From Saccharothrix violaceirubra (GTDB lineage Bacteria > Actinomycetota > Actinomycetes > Mycobacteriales > Pseudonocardiaceae): a stretch of 64,000 nucleotides of DNA. The notes under the pieces were generated by a model. The model did no database searches. It was not told where the DNA came from and was given only the letters and a program-made list of their open reading frames with translations. The DNA lies in contig NZ_JACHJS010000001.1 in assembly GCF_014203755.1 (NCBI RefSeq), positions 3,410,001 to 3,474,000 on the forward strand. Direction: 5' to 3'. Made by a program: the position numbers and the translations under genes. Positions 8,492 through 16,628 of the stretch are shown here, one piece after another (the first letter of the stretch is position 1; the number at the start of each line of letters is the position of its first letter).

Positions 8492-9413
8492 TCAGGGCAC
8501 GAGCAGCCAGCGGCCCCGCTGTCCGCCGGCGACCTTGTCGTAGGCGATCACGGCGTCGGCCAGCGCGACCCGGCCCGCGACCCGGGCCTCCAGCACGCCG
8601 GAGGCGGCCAGGTCCAGCAGCCGGGCCAGGCCGGCGCCGTCGGGTACGACGCTGCCGATGCCGACGGTGATGCCGCGTTCCGGCTCGGCGGGCACGGGAC
8701 CCGGCACGCCGGTGTACGCGCCGCCGTCGCGGACCGCGGCGAGCACCGGCCCGTGCAGGACGGCGGCGTCGAGCACCGCGTCGAACGACCGCCCGGACAG
8801 GTCGGTGACCAGCGCGCGGGCCCCGGCGCCGAGCACGAAGTCCCGGTCGGCGGCGCGGGCGAGGCCGGTGACGGCCCACCCGGCGTGCGCGGCCGGTGAC
8901 GGCCCACCCGGCGTGCGCGGCCAGGGCCACGGCGTAGCCGCCGACGCCGCCCGCGGCACCGGTGACCAGCAGGGTCCGGCCGGCCGCCGGACCGAGCCGG
9001 TCGAGCAGCTGGGCGGCGGTCGAGGCGTTGAGCGGCACGGCGGCGGCGTCGACCGGGTCGAGACCGGCGGGCAGCCGGGCCGCGGTGGCCGCGGGCACGA
9101 CGGTCTCCTCGGCGTGGGCGCGCACGCCCGCGGCGAAGTCGACCTGCACGGCGCCGATCCGGTCGCCGACGGCGAACCCGGCGACGTCCGGGCCGACGGC
9201 GGTGACGACGCCGGACAGCGAGCCGCCCAGGCCGACCGTGCCGGTGAGGCCGAAGATCGCCCGGGCGGGTCCGCCGGCGACGAGCAGGTCGACGCGGTCG
9301 ACGGACGCGGCGATCACGCGGACGCGCAGGTCGCCGGGTCCGGGCGGGGGCAGGGTCACCTCCGTGAGGGCGGGGGCGGTGGTGTCGGGCCGGGATACGA
9401 GCGCGAGCGTCAC
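8492..9413 (-). pseudogene. Zinc-type alcohol dehydrogenase/quinone oxidoreductase, frameshifted by a 28-bp duplication
   Basis: From GTG 9413 the frame gives an MDR-family reductase: VTLALVSRPDTT, the substrate domain, then the cofactor loop GAAGGVGGYAVALAAHAGWAVTG. A 28-bp direct duplication at 8864-8919 shifts the frame. The rest (LARAADRDFVLGAGARALVT through VAGGQRGRWLLVP) continues in another frame to the TGA at 8492. Removing one copy restores a normal protein of about 297 residues. The intact gene would be divergent from the HxlR regulator at 9513, a common arrangement for HxlR-controlled reductases. Confidence 0.85.
8864..8919. repeat. 28-bp tandem duplication inside the oxidoreductase
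   Basis: The unit beginning GCCGGTGACGGCCC occurs at 8864-8891 and again, identically, at 8892-8919. Because 28 is not a multiple of three, the duplication breaks the reading frame. The identity of the copies suggests a recent slippage event. Confidence 0.95.
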
Positions 9414-9430
9414 GACTTCTCCGTTCGATC

Positions 9431-9501
9431 GGGTGTGCACCCCACTTTCGGTGCTCTACTCTCTGTTGGGAAGAAGGCACTTGTGAGTGGGGTAGGCACC
9501 C
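9431..9501. promoter_or_regulatory. Inverted repeat in the reductase/HxlR divergent promoter
   Basis: GGGTGTGCACCCCAC at 9431-9445 and GTGGGGTAGGCACCC at 9487-9501 are inverted copies matching at 11 of 15 positions, with 41 bp between. They lie between the divergent starts at 9413 and 9513. HxlR dimers often bind such sites; which promoter is controlled is inferred. Confidence 0.5.
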
Positions 9502-9512
9502 GGAGGTAAGTC

Positions 9513-9893
9513 GTGGACGTGGCCGAGGCCCGGTTCGACGCGTTCAACGCCCTGTGCCCGAGCAGGCGGCTGCTGGACACGATCGGCGACAAGTGGGCGA
9601 GCCTGGTGATCGTCGCGCTGGGCCTGGAGGGGCCGTTGCGCTACTCCCGACTGGCCACGCGCATCGACGGGGTGAGCCAGAAGATGCTGACCCAGACCCT
9701 GCGGGGCCTGGAACGCGACGGGCTCGTGACCCGCACCGTGACCCCGTCGGTGCCGGTGCGGGTCGACTACGCGCTGACCCCGCTGGGACTGTCGCTGCTG
9801 GGCACGCTGCGCCACCTCAAGGACTGGGCCGAGGAACACATGCCGCAGGTCGACGCCGCGCGCGCCGCCTACGACCGAGGCGACCGGGTGTGA
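9513..9893 (+). CDS. HxlR family winged-helix regulator
   Basis: The 126-residue protein starts at GTG 9513 with GGAGG about 7 bases before it. Residues 10-105 form the HxlR domain: CPSRRLLDTIGDKWASLVI, then LRYSRLATRIDGVSQKMLTQTLRGLERDGLV, and the wing. HxlR regulators respond to electrophiles, quinones or aldehydes and commonly control a divergent reductase. Here the divergent reductase is broken, so the regulator is left with no obvious intact target. The conserved cysteine near the N-terminus is present (C15). Confidence 0.9.
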   Translation: MDVAEARFDAFNALCPSRRLLDTIGDKWASLVIVALGLEGPLRYSRLATRIDGVSQKMLTQTLRGLERDGLVTRTVTPSVPVRVDYALTPLGLSLLGTLRHLKDWAEEHMPQVDAARAAYDRGDRV

Positions 9894-9909
9894 TCGGTGC
9901 CGCCCGTGA

Positions 9910-11427
9910 TCAGTGCGGCGCGGTGATGTCGGTGCCCTTCGGCGTGACCGCGTGGACCACGACGGCGATGGCGAGCATGACCACGCCGCCGATCAGGCCG
10001 GTGGCGCGCAACGCGTCGGTGAACGCCGCCCCGGCCGCCGCGGCGAGGTCGGGCAGCCCCCGTTCGACGGCCAGGGCCGTGGCCGCCCCGACCGAACCCT
10101 CGGCGGCCGACGCGACCGCCGGGTCCAGGTCGGGCAGTGCCGAGCGCAGCCCGTTGGTGTAGAGGATCGCGGCGACGCTGCCCAGCACGGCGACGCCGAG
10201 CACGTTGCCCAGGTCGTAGGCGGTCTCCTCGATCGCCGCCGCGCTGCCCGCCCGGTCGTCGGGCGTGCCGGACATGATCATCGCGGACGCGACCGCCAGC
10301 GACCCGACCCCGGCACCGATCAACGACAGCGCGACGGTCACGTGCCCGGCGGCCGGCCCGGACGGGGTCACGACCAGCGCGACCATGCCCAGTCCCGCGA
10401 CCGCCAAGCCGCCCGCGAGCACGATCCGGGCGCCGACCCGGGCCGCGAGCCAGGTGCCCAGCAGCGACGCGACCGTCCCGGCCACCGCCGCCGGCAGCAG
10501 CCGCAGCCCGGTCCGGACGGGGCCCGCGCCGTCGACGACCTGGATCCACTGCGCGAGCAGCAGGAACGCGGCGGCCATCGCGAACGTCGACCCCAGCGCG
10601 GCGACCACGCCGGCGGTGAACGGCCGGCGGGCGAACAGGCGCACGTCCAGCAGCGGGTCGGGGCGGCGCAGGCAGCGCACCACGAACCACGCCAACAGAC
10701 CCACACCGACGACCACCGCCACGACGGCCTCCGGGACGGCCGGACTCTGCTCCTTGGCGAACCGCTTCACCGCCCACATCAGCGCCGCCATGCCCACCAG
10801 CGTCTGCACGGTGCCCGCCGCGTCCCACCGGCCGGGGGAGGGGACCCGGGACTCGGGCAGCACGGCCGCGGCGGCGACGGACGCCACGACCATCAGCGGC
10901 ACGTTGACCAGGAACGCCGCCCGCCAGGAGAACGACTCCAGCAGCACCCCGCCCACGATCGGCCCGACGCCCGCGCCGATCCCGGACACCGCCGCCCACA
11001 GGCCCAGCGCGGTCGCCCGTTCCCGGGGGTCGGTGAACACCGCGCGGATCAGCGACAACGTCGTGGGCATGATCATCGCGCCGCCGACACCGAGCAGGGC
11101 CCGCACCGCGATCACCTCCCCGGTGGTCGAGGCGAACAGCGCCCCGGCCGACGCCAGGCCGAACAGGGCGTACCCGGCCAGCAGCAGACGGCGGCGCCCG
11201 ATCCGGTCGCCCAGCGCGCTCATCGACACCAGCAGACCGGCCAGCACCAGCGAGTAGGCGTCCACGACCCACAGCAGACCCTCCGACGACGGCCGCAGGT
11301 CGCCGGCCAGGTCGGGCAGCGCGATGTTCAGGATCGTCAGGTCCATGGTGACGACCAGCAGGCTCGCCGACAGCACCGCCGCCGACCCCCACCGCCGGGC
11401 CGCGCCGACGGGTGCGACGGTCGTCAT
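9910..11427 (-). CDS. MFS drug efflux transporter, DHA2 family (14 TM)
   Basis: The 505-residue protein has the DHA2 pattern: motif D1 near the start (LDLTILNIALP-like TMDLTILNIALPDLAGDL), motif A (GDRIGRRRLLLAGY) after TM2, motif B around AVRALLGVGGAMIMPTTLSLI, and motif C (SGIGAGVGPIVGG) in TM5. Such proteins export drugs with a proton antiport. Its start overlaps the stop of the upstream TetR gene by 4 bp (ATGA), so the two form one transcript and the repressor most likely controls the pump. Confidence 0.92.
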   Translation of the reverse strand: MTTVAPVGAARRWGSAAVLSASLLVVTMDLTILNIALPDLAGDLRPSSEGLLWVVDAYSLVLAGLLVSMSALGDRIGRRRLLLAGYALFGLASAGALFASTTGEVIAVRALLGVGGAMIMPTTLSLIRAVFTDPRERATALGLWAAVSGIGAGVGPIVGGVLLESFSWRAAFLVNVPLMVVASVAAAAVLPESRVPSPGRWDAAGTVQTLVGMAALMWAVKRFAKEQSPAVPEAVVAVVVGVGLLAWFVVRCLRRPDPLLDVRLFARRPFTAGVVAALGSTFAMAAAFLLLAQWIQVVDGAGPVRTGLRLLPAAVAGTVASLLGTWLAARVGARIVLAGGLAVAGLGMVALVVTPSGPAAGHVTVALSLIGAGVGSLAVASAMIMSGTPDDRAGSAAAIEETAYDLGNVLGVAVLGSVAAILYTNGLRSALPDLDPAVASAAEGSVGAATALAVERGLPDLAAAAGAAFTDALRATGLIGGVVMLAIAVVVHAVTPKGTDITAPH

Positions 11428-11990
11428 CGGACCTCCCGGCCGGTCAGCGCGGCCAGCGACGCGGCCAGCGACGCGCGGTCCATCGGGCGGCCCTGGTGCA
11501 GGGCGTGCCAGGTCGCGCCGTCGAGGAACACGGTCACCGCGACCGCCCGCGCCGCGCCCACGTGCGGCGTGAGCACCGCGACCATGCCGTCGAACCAGCG
11601 CCGGGTCAGCACGAGCAGGTCGTCGTCGGCCACGGCCGCGGTCGCCACGGCGACGTCGGAGCGCACCAGCCGGGAGTCGGACAGGTAGGCGTGGGTCCAG
11701 TCGACGACCACGCCCACCACGTCGTCGGTCGCGGCCAACGCCGTGCCGATCCGCGTGATCTCCTCGTCGAGGAGGCCGGCCATGCTCTCCAGCGCGGCGG
11801 TGCGCAGGTCGTCGAGTGTGGCGAAGTAGGCGGTGACCGAGCCGGGGGAGACCCCGGCCCGATCGGCGACCAGGCGGTGGGTGAGCGCGGCCGGGCCGGA
11901 TTCGGTGATCAGGTCGACGGCGGCGGCGACGATCTCGCGCCGGCGCTGTCCGGGGTCGCGGGCGCGGCGGGCACGCGGGGGAGTGTCCAT
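11424..11990 (-). CDS. TetR/AcrR family regulator of the adjacent MFS pump
   Basis: The 188-residue repressor starts at ATG 11990. The helix-turn-helix is at residues 18-62 (ALTHRLVADRAGVSPGSVTAYF). It is first in a two-gene operon with the DHA2 pump, joined by a 4-bp overlap. A near-perfect 30-bp palindrome lies 13 bp upstream of its start, the expected position for autorepression. This is the usual layout of an inducible efflux system; the inducing compound is unknown. Confidence 0.9.
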   Translation of the reverse strand: MDTPPRARRARDPGQRRREIVAAAVDLITESGPAALTHRLVADRAGVSPGSVTAYFATLDDLRTAALESMAGLLDEEITRIGTALAATDDVVGVVVDWTHAYLSDSRLVRSDVAVATAAVADDDLLVLTRRWFDGMVAVLTPHVGAARAVAVTVFLDGATWHALHQGRPMDRASLAASLAALTGREVR

Positions 11991-12002
11991 GCTCGGCTCC
12001 TT

Positions 12003-12032
12003 ACGTACAGACGTACATGTACTAATGTACGT
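12003..12032. promoter_or_regulatory. TetR operator, 30-bp palindrome
   Basis: The outer arms ACGTACA (12003-12009) and TGTACGT (12026-12032) and the inner palindrome GTACATGTAC (12013-12022) share one symmetry axis; 24 of 30 positions are symmetric. The AT-rich site covers the likely promoter of the TetR-MFS operon and lies about 60 bp from the divergent XRE gene. Two overlapping half-site pairs suggest two dimers. Confidence 0.75.
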
Positions 12033-12093
12033 TAGGGAGGGTGTCCCCACCAGGGACAGGCACGACCCCCACCGCCGGCGGCACGATGGACCC

Positions 12094-12942
12094 GTGATCA
12101 CCACACGCACCGGCGACCTCGGCGGCTTCCTGCGCAGCCGACGCGAACGCCTCACCCCCGAGCGGGCGGGCCTGCACCCCGGCACCACCCACCGACGCGT
12201 CCCCGGACTACGCCGCGAAGAACTCGCCGACCTCGCCGGCGTCAGCGTCGGCTACTACACCCGACTCGAACAGGGCATCGGCACCGGCGCCTCCACCGCC
12301 GTCGTCGACGCCCTCGCCGCGGCACTGCGCCTCGACCCCGCCGAACACGACCACCTGCGCACCCTCGCCGCACCACGCCCGCCGACCCGCCCCCGCACCC
12401 GCCGCAGCAGACTCCGACCCGCGATCCGCGACCTGCTCGCCGCCCTGCCCGGCACACCCGCCATCGTCATCGACCACCGCGCCGACGTCCTCGCCTGGAA
12501 CCCGCTCGGCCACGCCCTGCTCGCCGGCCACCTCGACCCCGCCGCCCCCGACGCACCCCAGCGACCCAACATCGCCCGCATGCTCTTCCTCGACCCCCAC
12601 CACCGCGCCCTCTACCGCGACTGGCACGCCAAAGCCCAGACCACCGTCGCCGCCCTGCACCAGGCCGCTGCCCGACACCCCGCCGACCCCGGACTCGACC
12701 GGATCGTCGGCCGACTCGCCGTCGACAGCCCCGACTTCGCCCGGCTGTGGGCCCGCCGGCCGATCCGCACCTGCGCACACGCGGTACGCGAACTCGACCA
12801 CCCCGTCGTCGGCCGGCTCACCCTCGCCAACGAGACCGTCACGCTCCCCGACGACGACCAGCACCTCGGCCTGTTCCACGCCCGCCCCGGCACCCCCGAC
12901 GCCGACGCGCTCACCCTGCTCGCCCGGAGCGCCACCCCATGA
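12094..12942 (+). CDS. XRE family regulator, MmyB-like
   Basis: The 282-residue protein begins at GTG 12094 (ITTRTGDLGGFLRSRRERL). Residues 20-75 form the HTH (RVPGLRREELADLAGVSVGYYTRLEQG), a signature of the MmyB/helix_turn_helix_13 group. The C-terminal ligand domain follows, with DVLAWNPLGHAL and a YRDW segment. Such proteins usually regulate a neighbouring dehydrogenase. Here the next gene, a short-chain dehydrogenase-like protein, overlaps by 4 bp (ATGA). This gene opens the block with a strongly C-rich top strand. Confidence 0.9.
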   Translation: MITTRTGDLGGFLRSRRERLTPERAGLHPGTTHRRVPGLRREELADLAGVSVGYYTRLEQGIGTGASTAVVDALAAALRLDPAEHDHLRTLAAPRPPTRPRTRRSRLRPAIRDLLAALPGTPAIVIDHRADVLAWNPLGHALLAGHLDPAAPDAPQRPNIARMLFLDPHHRALYRDWHAKAQTTVAALHQAAARHPADPGLDRIVGRLAVDSPDFARLWARRPIRTCAHAVRELDHPVVGRLTLANETVTLPDDDQHLGLFHARPGTPDADALTLLARSATP

Positions 12943-13544
12943 GAACCCTCGTCATCGGCGGCGGCGGCACCATCGGACGACGGCTCGTCCCCGCACTGCG
13001 CACCCGCGGCCACGACGTCGTCGTCGCCGGACGCACCACCGGAGACGTACACGTCGACCTCGCCGACCACCCGACCGTCGAAGCCATGTACCGACAGGTC
13101 GGCCCGGTCGACGCCGTCGTGGCCATCGCCGCCCACGGCGCACTCGACGACTTCCCGACCCTCACCACCGAGGCGCTGTACGACAACACCCGCGCCAAAC
13201 TGTTCGGCCAGATCGACCTCGTGCTCACCGGACAGCACCACTGCGCCGACGGCGCGTCCTTCACCCTCACCTCGGGCATCTTCGCCGACCAGGCCTGGCC
13301 GCACGTCACCGGCGGCGCCGTCATCAGCGGCGCCCTGCACGGCTTCGCCCTGTCCGCCGCCCTCGAACTGCCCCGGGGCATGCGGATCAACGTCGTCAGC
13401 CCGACGATGGTCGGCGACTCGGTCGACGCTTTCGCCGAACACTTCCCGGGCATGCGCCCGGTACCCATGGACGACCTCGTCCACCACTACCTCGACTGCG
13501 TCGAAGGCCCGCACACCGGCCGGATCGTCCGCGCCTACGGCTGA
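12939..13544 (+). CDS. Short-chain dehydrogenase/NAD(P)-binding protein
   Basis: The product has 201 residues. The Rossmann motif is VIGGGGTIGRRL (residues 5-16), with an acidic DVHVDLADH segment and the SDR-like TSGIFADQAW region in place of the catalytic serine. The YxxxK motif is not clear, so it may be a divergent member. Members with this compact length act on small carbonyl compounds. It is translated with the upstream XRE regulator through a 4-bp overlap and ends directly against the convergent PadR gene. Confidence 0.8.
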   Translation: MRTLVIGGGGTIGRRLVPALRTRGHDVVVAGRTTGDVHVDLADHPTVEAMYRQVGPVDAVVAIAAHGALDDFPTLTTEALYDNTRAKLFGQIDLVLTGQHHCADGASFTLTSGIFADQAWPHVTGGAVISGALHGFALSAALELPRGMRINVVSPTMVGDSVDAFAEHFPGMRPVPMDDLVHHYLDCVEGPHTGRIVRAYG

Positions 13545-14177
13545 TCACGCCGGGGGAGCGTCCCGCAGATCACCCGACGCCGCCCCCGAATGCACGTCAC
13601 GCCAGAAATCCATGCCCCCCAACGACCCCTCACGCGCCGCCCCCGCGAACCACGACACCCAGTCCCGTTCCGCCCGCAACATCGCCGACCGGTACTCCAA
13701 CTCGATCCACGCCAACTGCGGCAACCCCACCCCGGCCAAGGACACCTTGACCTCCTCCAACGCCGCCACCTGCGCGTCGAGCGCCGCCACCCGCCGACCC
13801 GCCAGCTCCACCGCCTCCTCCGGCGGCACCAACCCCACCAACGCGATCCCCGCCTCGAACCGCGGGTACTCCTTCACCGGCACCGCCACCAACTCCCGCA
13901 ACCAGTCGTGCAACTCCGCACGCCCCGCCCCGGTCAACCGGTACGTGGTCCGCTCCGGCCGGTTGCCCGCACGCCCCGCGCCCACCGCCTCCACCAGACC
14001 GTGCCCGCGCAACGAATCCACCACCGTGTACAACGTGCCGTAACTCAACTTCACGCTGCCCACCTGATGACGCTCGCGCAACGTCGCCGCCATCTCGTAC
14101 GGGTGCATGTCCCGCTCCCGCAACAACCCCAGCACGGCCAACGCCAACGTGTTCGCCCGCCGGAACGGCCTGGCCAC
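13545..14177 (-). CDS. PadR family transcriptional regulator
   Basis: The 210-residue protein from GTG 14177 has the PadR N-terminal winged helix (LALAVLGLLRERDMHPYEMA, then SVKLSYGTLYTVVDSLRGHGLVE, residues 8-80). The C-terminal helices (Vir_C/PadR C-terminal type) run to residue 190. It is divergent from a short-chain dehydrogenase at 14229, only 51 bp away, the likely target. Its codons end mostly in G, mirroring the C-rich top strand of this block, so base choice follows the DNA strand and not the gene. Confidence 0.88.
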   Translation of the reverse strand: MARPFRRANTLALAVLGLLRERDMHPYEMAATLRERHQVGSVKLSYGTLYTVVDSLRGHGLVEAVGAGRAGNRPERTTYRLTGAGRAELHDWLRELVAVPVKEYPRFEAGIALVGLVPPEEAVELAGRRVAALDAQVAALEEVKVSLAGVGLPQLAWIELEYRSAMLRAERDWVSWFAGAAREGSLGGMDFWRDVHSGAASGDLRDAPPA

Positions 14178-14228
14178 GCCCACCTCCACCTCGCACCGAC
14201 ACCCGCGCCCGAGCATAGGGTCGCCACC

Positions 14229-14942
14229 ATGGACAACCTCACCGTGGTCACCGGCGGCAGCCGCGGCATCGGCGCCGCCACCGCACGACTCCTCGCCCGC
14301 CGCGGCCACCGCGTCGTCCTCGGCTACCGCACCGCCCACGACCGCGCCCAAGCCCTCGCCGCCGAGATCGGCGGACACGCCGTCCAGGTCGACGTCACCG
14401 ACGAACACCAGGTCGACACCCTCTTCGCCACCGCCGCCGACCACGGCCAGGTCACCGGCGTCGTCATCAACGCCGGCATCACCAGCCCCGTCGGCCCCCT
14501 CGCCGACCTCGACGTCGCCGACCTGCGCCGCGTCGTCGACGTCAACATCGTCGGCGCCCTGCTCTGCGCCCGCCGCGCCGCCCGCGACCTGCGCGAAGGC
14601 GGCGCCATCGTCGCGATCTCCTCCGCCGCGGCCACCCTCGGCAGCCCGGGGGAGTACGTCCACTACGCCGCCACCAAAGCCGCCGTCGACACCATGACCA
14701 TCGGCCTGGCCAAAGAACTCGGACCACGCGGCATCCGCGTCAACGCCGTCGCCGCCGGCACCGTCCGCACCACCATCCACGAACTCTCCGGCGTCCCCGA
14801 CCGACCCGACCGCGTCGCACCCGCCATCCCGCTGCGCCGACCCGGCGAACCCGACGAGATCGCCGCCGCCGTCGCCTGGCTCCTCAGCGCCGAGGCGTCC
14901 TTCACGACCGGGGCGGTCCTGCGGGTCGCCGGGGGGCAGTGA
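14229..14942 (+). CDS. SDR family oxidoreductase
   Basis: This is a classical 237-residue short-chain dehydrogenase. The cofactor motif TGGSRGIG is at residues 8-15, NAG at about 80-82, and the active site has catalytic S in ISSAAATLGSPGEYVHYAATK with the YxxxK motif. The end, ASFTTGAVLRVAGGQ, is typical of FabG-like reductases. It probably reduces a beta-keto or quinone-type carbonyl. It is divergent from the PadR gene and convergent with methionine aminopeptidase, overlapping it tail to tail by 41 bp. Confidence 0.93.
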   Translation: MDNLTVVTGGSRGIGAATARLLARRGHRVVLGYRTAHDRAQALAAEIGGHAVQVDVTDEHQVDTLFATAADHGQVTGVVINAGITSPVGPLADLDVADLRRVVDVNIVGALLCARRAARDLREGGAIVAISSAAATLGSPGEYVHYAATKAAVDTMTIGLAKELGPRGIRVNAVAAGTVRTTIHELSGVPDRPDRVAPAIPLRRPGEPDEIAAAVAWLLSAEASFTTGAVLRVAGGQ

Positions 14943-15699
14943 GCACCACCGGACCGTCGTCGGTCACCGCCACGCTGTGCTCCACGTGCGCCGCCCGACT
15001 CCCGTCCGTCGTCAACAACGTCCACCCGTCCGCCGCCGCGTAATACCCGTCCCGGCCACCCGCGTGCACCATCGGCTCGATCGCCAACGTCATCCCCGCC
15101 CGCAACGTCAACCCCCGTCCCGGCTTGCCCGTGTTCGGCACACCCGGCGCCTCGTGCATCTCCCGCCCGATCCCGTGCCCGCCGAAATCCCGCGGCGTCC
15201 CGTACCCCGCACCCCGGATCACCGTGCCCACCGCGTGCGACACGTCGCCCAACCGCGCACCCGGCACCGCCGCCGCGATCCCCGCCGCCAACGCCCGCTC
15301 GGCCGTCGCGATCAACTCCTCGTCACCCGACCGCGCCTGCCCGACCACGAAACTGACCGCCGAGTCCCCGTGCCAGCCGTCCACGTGCGCACCGCAGTCC
15401 ACGCCGAGGAGGTCGCCCTCCTTGAGCCGGTAGCCACCGGGGATGCCGTGCACCACCGCGTCGTTCACCGACGCGCAGATCACCCCGGGGTAGGGGGTCG
15501 GCGCGAACGCCGGGTGGTAGTCCAGGAACGACGACCCGGCACCGGCCGCGCGCAGCACCTCGTGCGCGACGTCGTCCAACTCCAGCAGCGACACCCCGAC
15601 CGCGGCGTGCGCCCGCACCGCCGCCAACATGTCCGCGACCACCAGCCCGGCCGCGCGCATCGCGTCCAACTCGCCGGACGACTTCAGTTCGATCACCAC
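14902..15699 (-). CDS. map: Methionine aminopeptidase, type I
   Basis: The 265-residue enzyme removes the initiator methionine from new proteins. Metal ligands are visible in order: GVDCGAHVDGWHGDSA (two Asp), GHGIGREMHEAPGVPN (His), IEPMV (Glu) and the final HVEHSVAVT (Glu). The start is one of two adjacent GTG codons at 15699/15696, preceded by GGAG. No SH3-like N-terminal extension is present, as in a type Ia enzyme. Its stand-alone location away from adk/secY suggests it is a second copy. Its promoter is shared with the divergent XRE gene. Confidence 0.93.
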   Translation of the reverse strand: MVIELKSSGELDAMRAAGLVVADMLAAVRAHAAVGVSLLELDDVAHEVLRAAGAGSSFLDYHPAFAPTPYPGVICASVNDAVVHGIPGGYRLKEGDLLGVDCGAHVDGWHGDSAVSFVVGQARSGDEELIATAERALAAGIAAAVPGARLGDVSHAVGTVIRGAGYGTPRDFGGHGIGREMHEAPGVPNTGKPGRGLTLRAGMTLAIEPMVHAGGRDGYYAAADGWTLLTTDGSRAAHVEHSVAVTDDGPVVLTAPRRPAGPPRS

Positions 15700-15716
15700 G
15701 GACTCCTGACCGCTTC

Positions 15717-15740
15717 GGTATACCTATACCGGTATTAGTA
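15717..15740. promoter_or_regulatory. AT-rich operator between map and XRE gene
   Basis: GGTATACC at 15717-15724 and ATACCGGTAT at 15726-15735 are two adjacent perfect palindromes sharing the half-site GGTAT, in the 49-bp gap between divergent genes. The same bases include likely -10 elements (TATACC, TATTAG), so a bound regulator would block both promoters. The neighbouring XRE protein is the natural candidate. Confidence 0.6.
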
Positions 15741-15748
15741 TCACACCC

Positions 15749-16009
15749 ATGGTCCGACAACCCCTCACCCAAGCCGACCACGACCGCGGCGAACACCTCG
15801 GCCGACTCCTCCGCCAAGCCCGCGGCGACCGCAGCATGACCGACACCGCCCACGCCGCCGGCATCTCCGTCGAAACCCTCCGCAAAATCGAACGCGGACG
15901 CATCCCCACCCCCGCCTTCTTCACCGTCGCCGCCCTCGCCGCCGCCGTCGGCCTCTCCCTCGACGACCTCAACCGCCACCTCAACGACCGCCGACAACCA
16001 GCAGCCTGA
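15749..16009 (+). CDS. Small XRE/HTH_3 transcriptional regulator
   Basis: The 86-residue protein is almost only a helix-turn-helix: LGRLLRQARGDRSMTDTAHAAG, then ISVETLRKIERGRIPTPAFF (residues 22-60) and a helix that ends in LDDLNRHLND. It has no ligand domain. It starts 8 bp after the operator palindromes and is followed by one base and then the methyltransferase gene, so they are probably one operon. It may regulate map as well. Confidence 0.85.
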   Translation: MVRQPLTQADHDRGEHLGRLLRQARGDRSMTDTAHAAGISVETLRKIERGRIPTPAFFTVAALAAAVGLSLDDLNRHLNDRRQPAA

Positions 16010-16010
16010 C

Positions 16011-16628
16011 GTGCACGAACACCTCCTCCACGCACACACCACCCTCCAAACCGTGCCCCACGTCCCCGAAATCCACCTCCACACCGGCGACGACATCACC
16101 ACCCTCTGGGAACACACACACCACCCCGACCCACCCTTCTGGGCCTACCCCTGGGCCGGCGGCCAAGCCCTCGCCCGCCACCTCCTCGACCACCCCCACC
16201 ACGTCACCGGACACCACGTCCTCGACCTCGCCACCGGCTCCGGACTCGTCGCCATCGCCGCCGCCCTCGCCGGCGCCACCACCGTCACCGCCAACGACAT
16301 CGACCCCCACGCCGCCACCGCCACCCGCCTCAACGCCCACGCCAACCACGTCACCCTCACCGTCGACCTGCGCGACCTGCTCGACACCGAACCCCACCAC
16401 GACGTCGTCCTCGCCGGAGACGTCTTCTACGACCAGACCATGGCCGACCGCGTCCTGCCCTACCTGCGCCGCGCCCACACCTCAGGCGCCCTCGTCCTCG
16501 CCGGCGACCCCCACCGCCACCACCGCCCCCGCACCGGCTTCACCACCATCGCCCGCCACGACGTCCCCGTACACCCCGCCCTCGAAGGCAGCCACCACCG
16601 CGCCACCGCCGTCCTGCGCGCTACCTGA
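16011..16628 (+). CDS. Class I SAM methyltransferase (ETFB-lysine/nicotinamide-like)
   Basis: The 205-residue protein from GTG 16011 contains PFWAYPWAGGQALARHLLDH, then motif I VLDLATGSGLVAIAAALAGA (residues 70-90) and the acidic motif NDIDPHA. The post-I region DVVLAGDVFYDQ is characteristic of the METTL20/ETFBKMT and PrmA-like group, which methylate lysines of small proteins. It follows the XRE gene after one base. Its 3' end overlaps the convergent proline iminopeptidase by 8 bp. The histidine content is unusually high, a result of the C-rich strand (CAC codons). Confidence 0.83.
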   Translation: MHEHLLHAHTTLQTVPHVPEIHLHTGDDITTLWEHTHHPDPPFWAYPWAGGQALARHLLDHPHHVTGHHVLDLATGSGLVAIAAALAGATTVTANDIDPHAATATRLNAHANHVTLTVDLRDLLDTEPHHDVVLAGDVFYDQTMADRVLPYLRRAHTSGALVLAGDPHRHHRPRTGFTTIARHDVPVHPALEGSHHRATAVLRAT

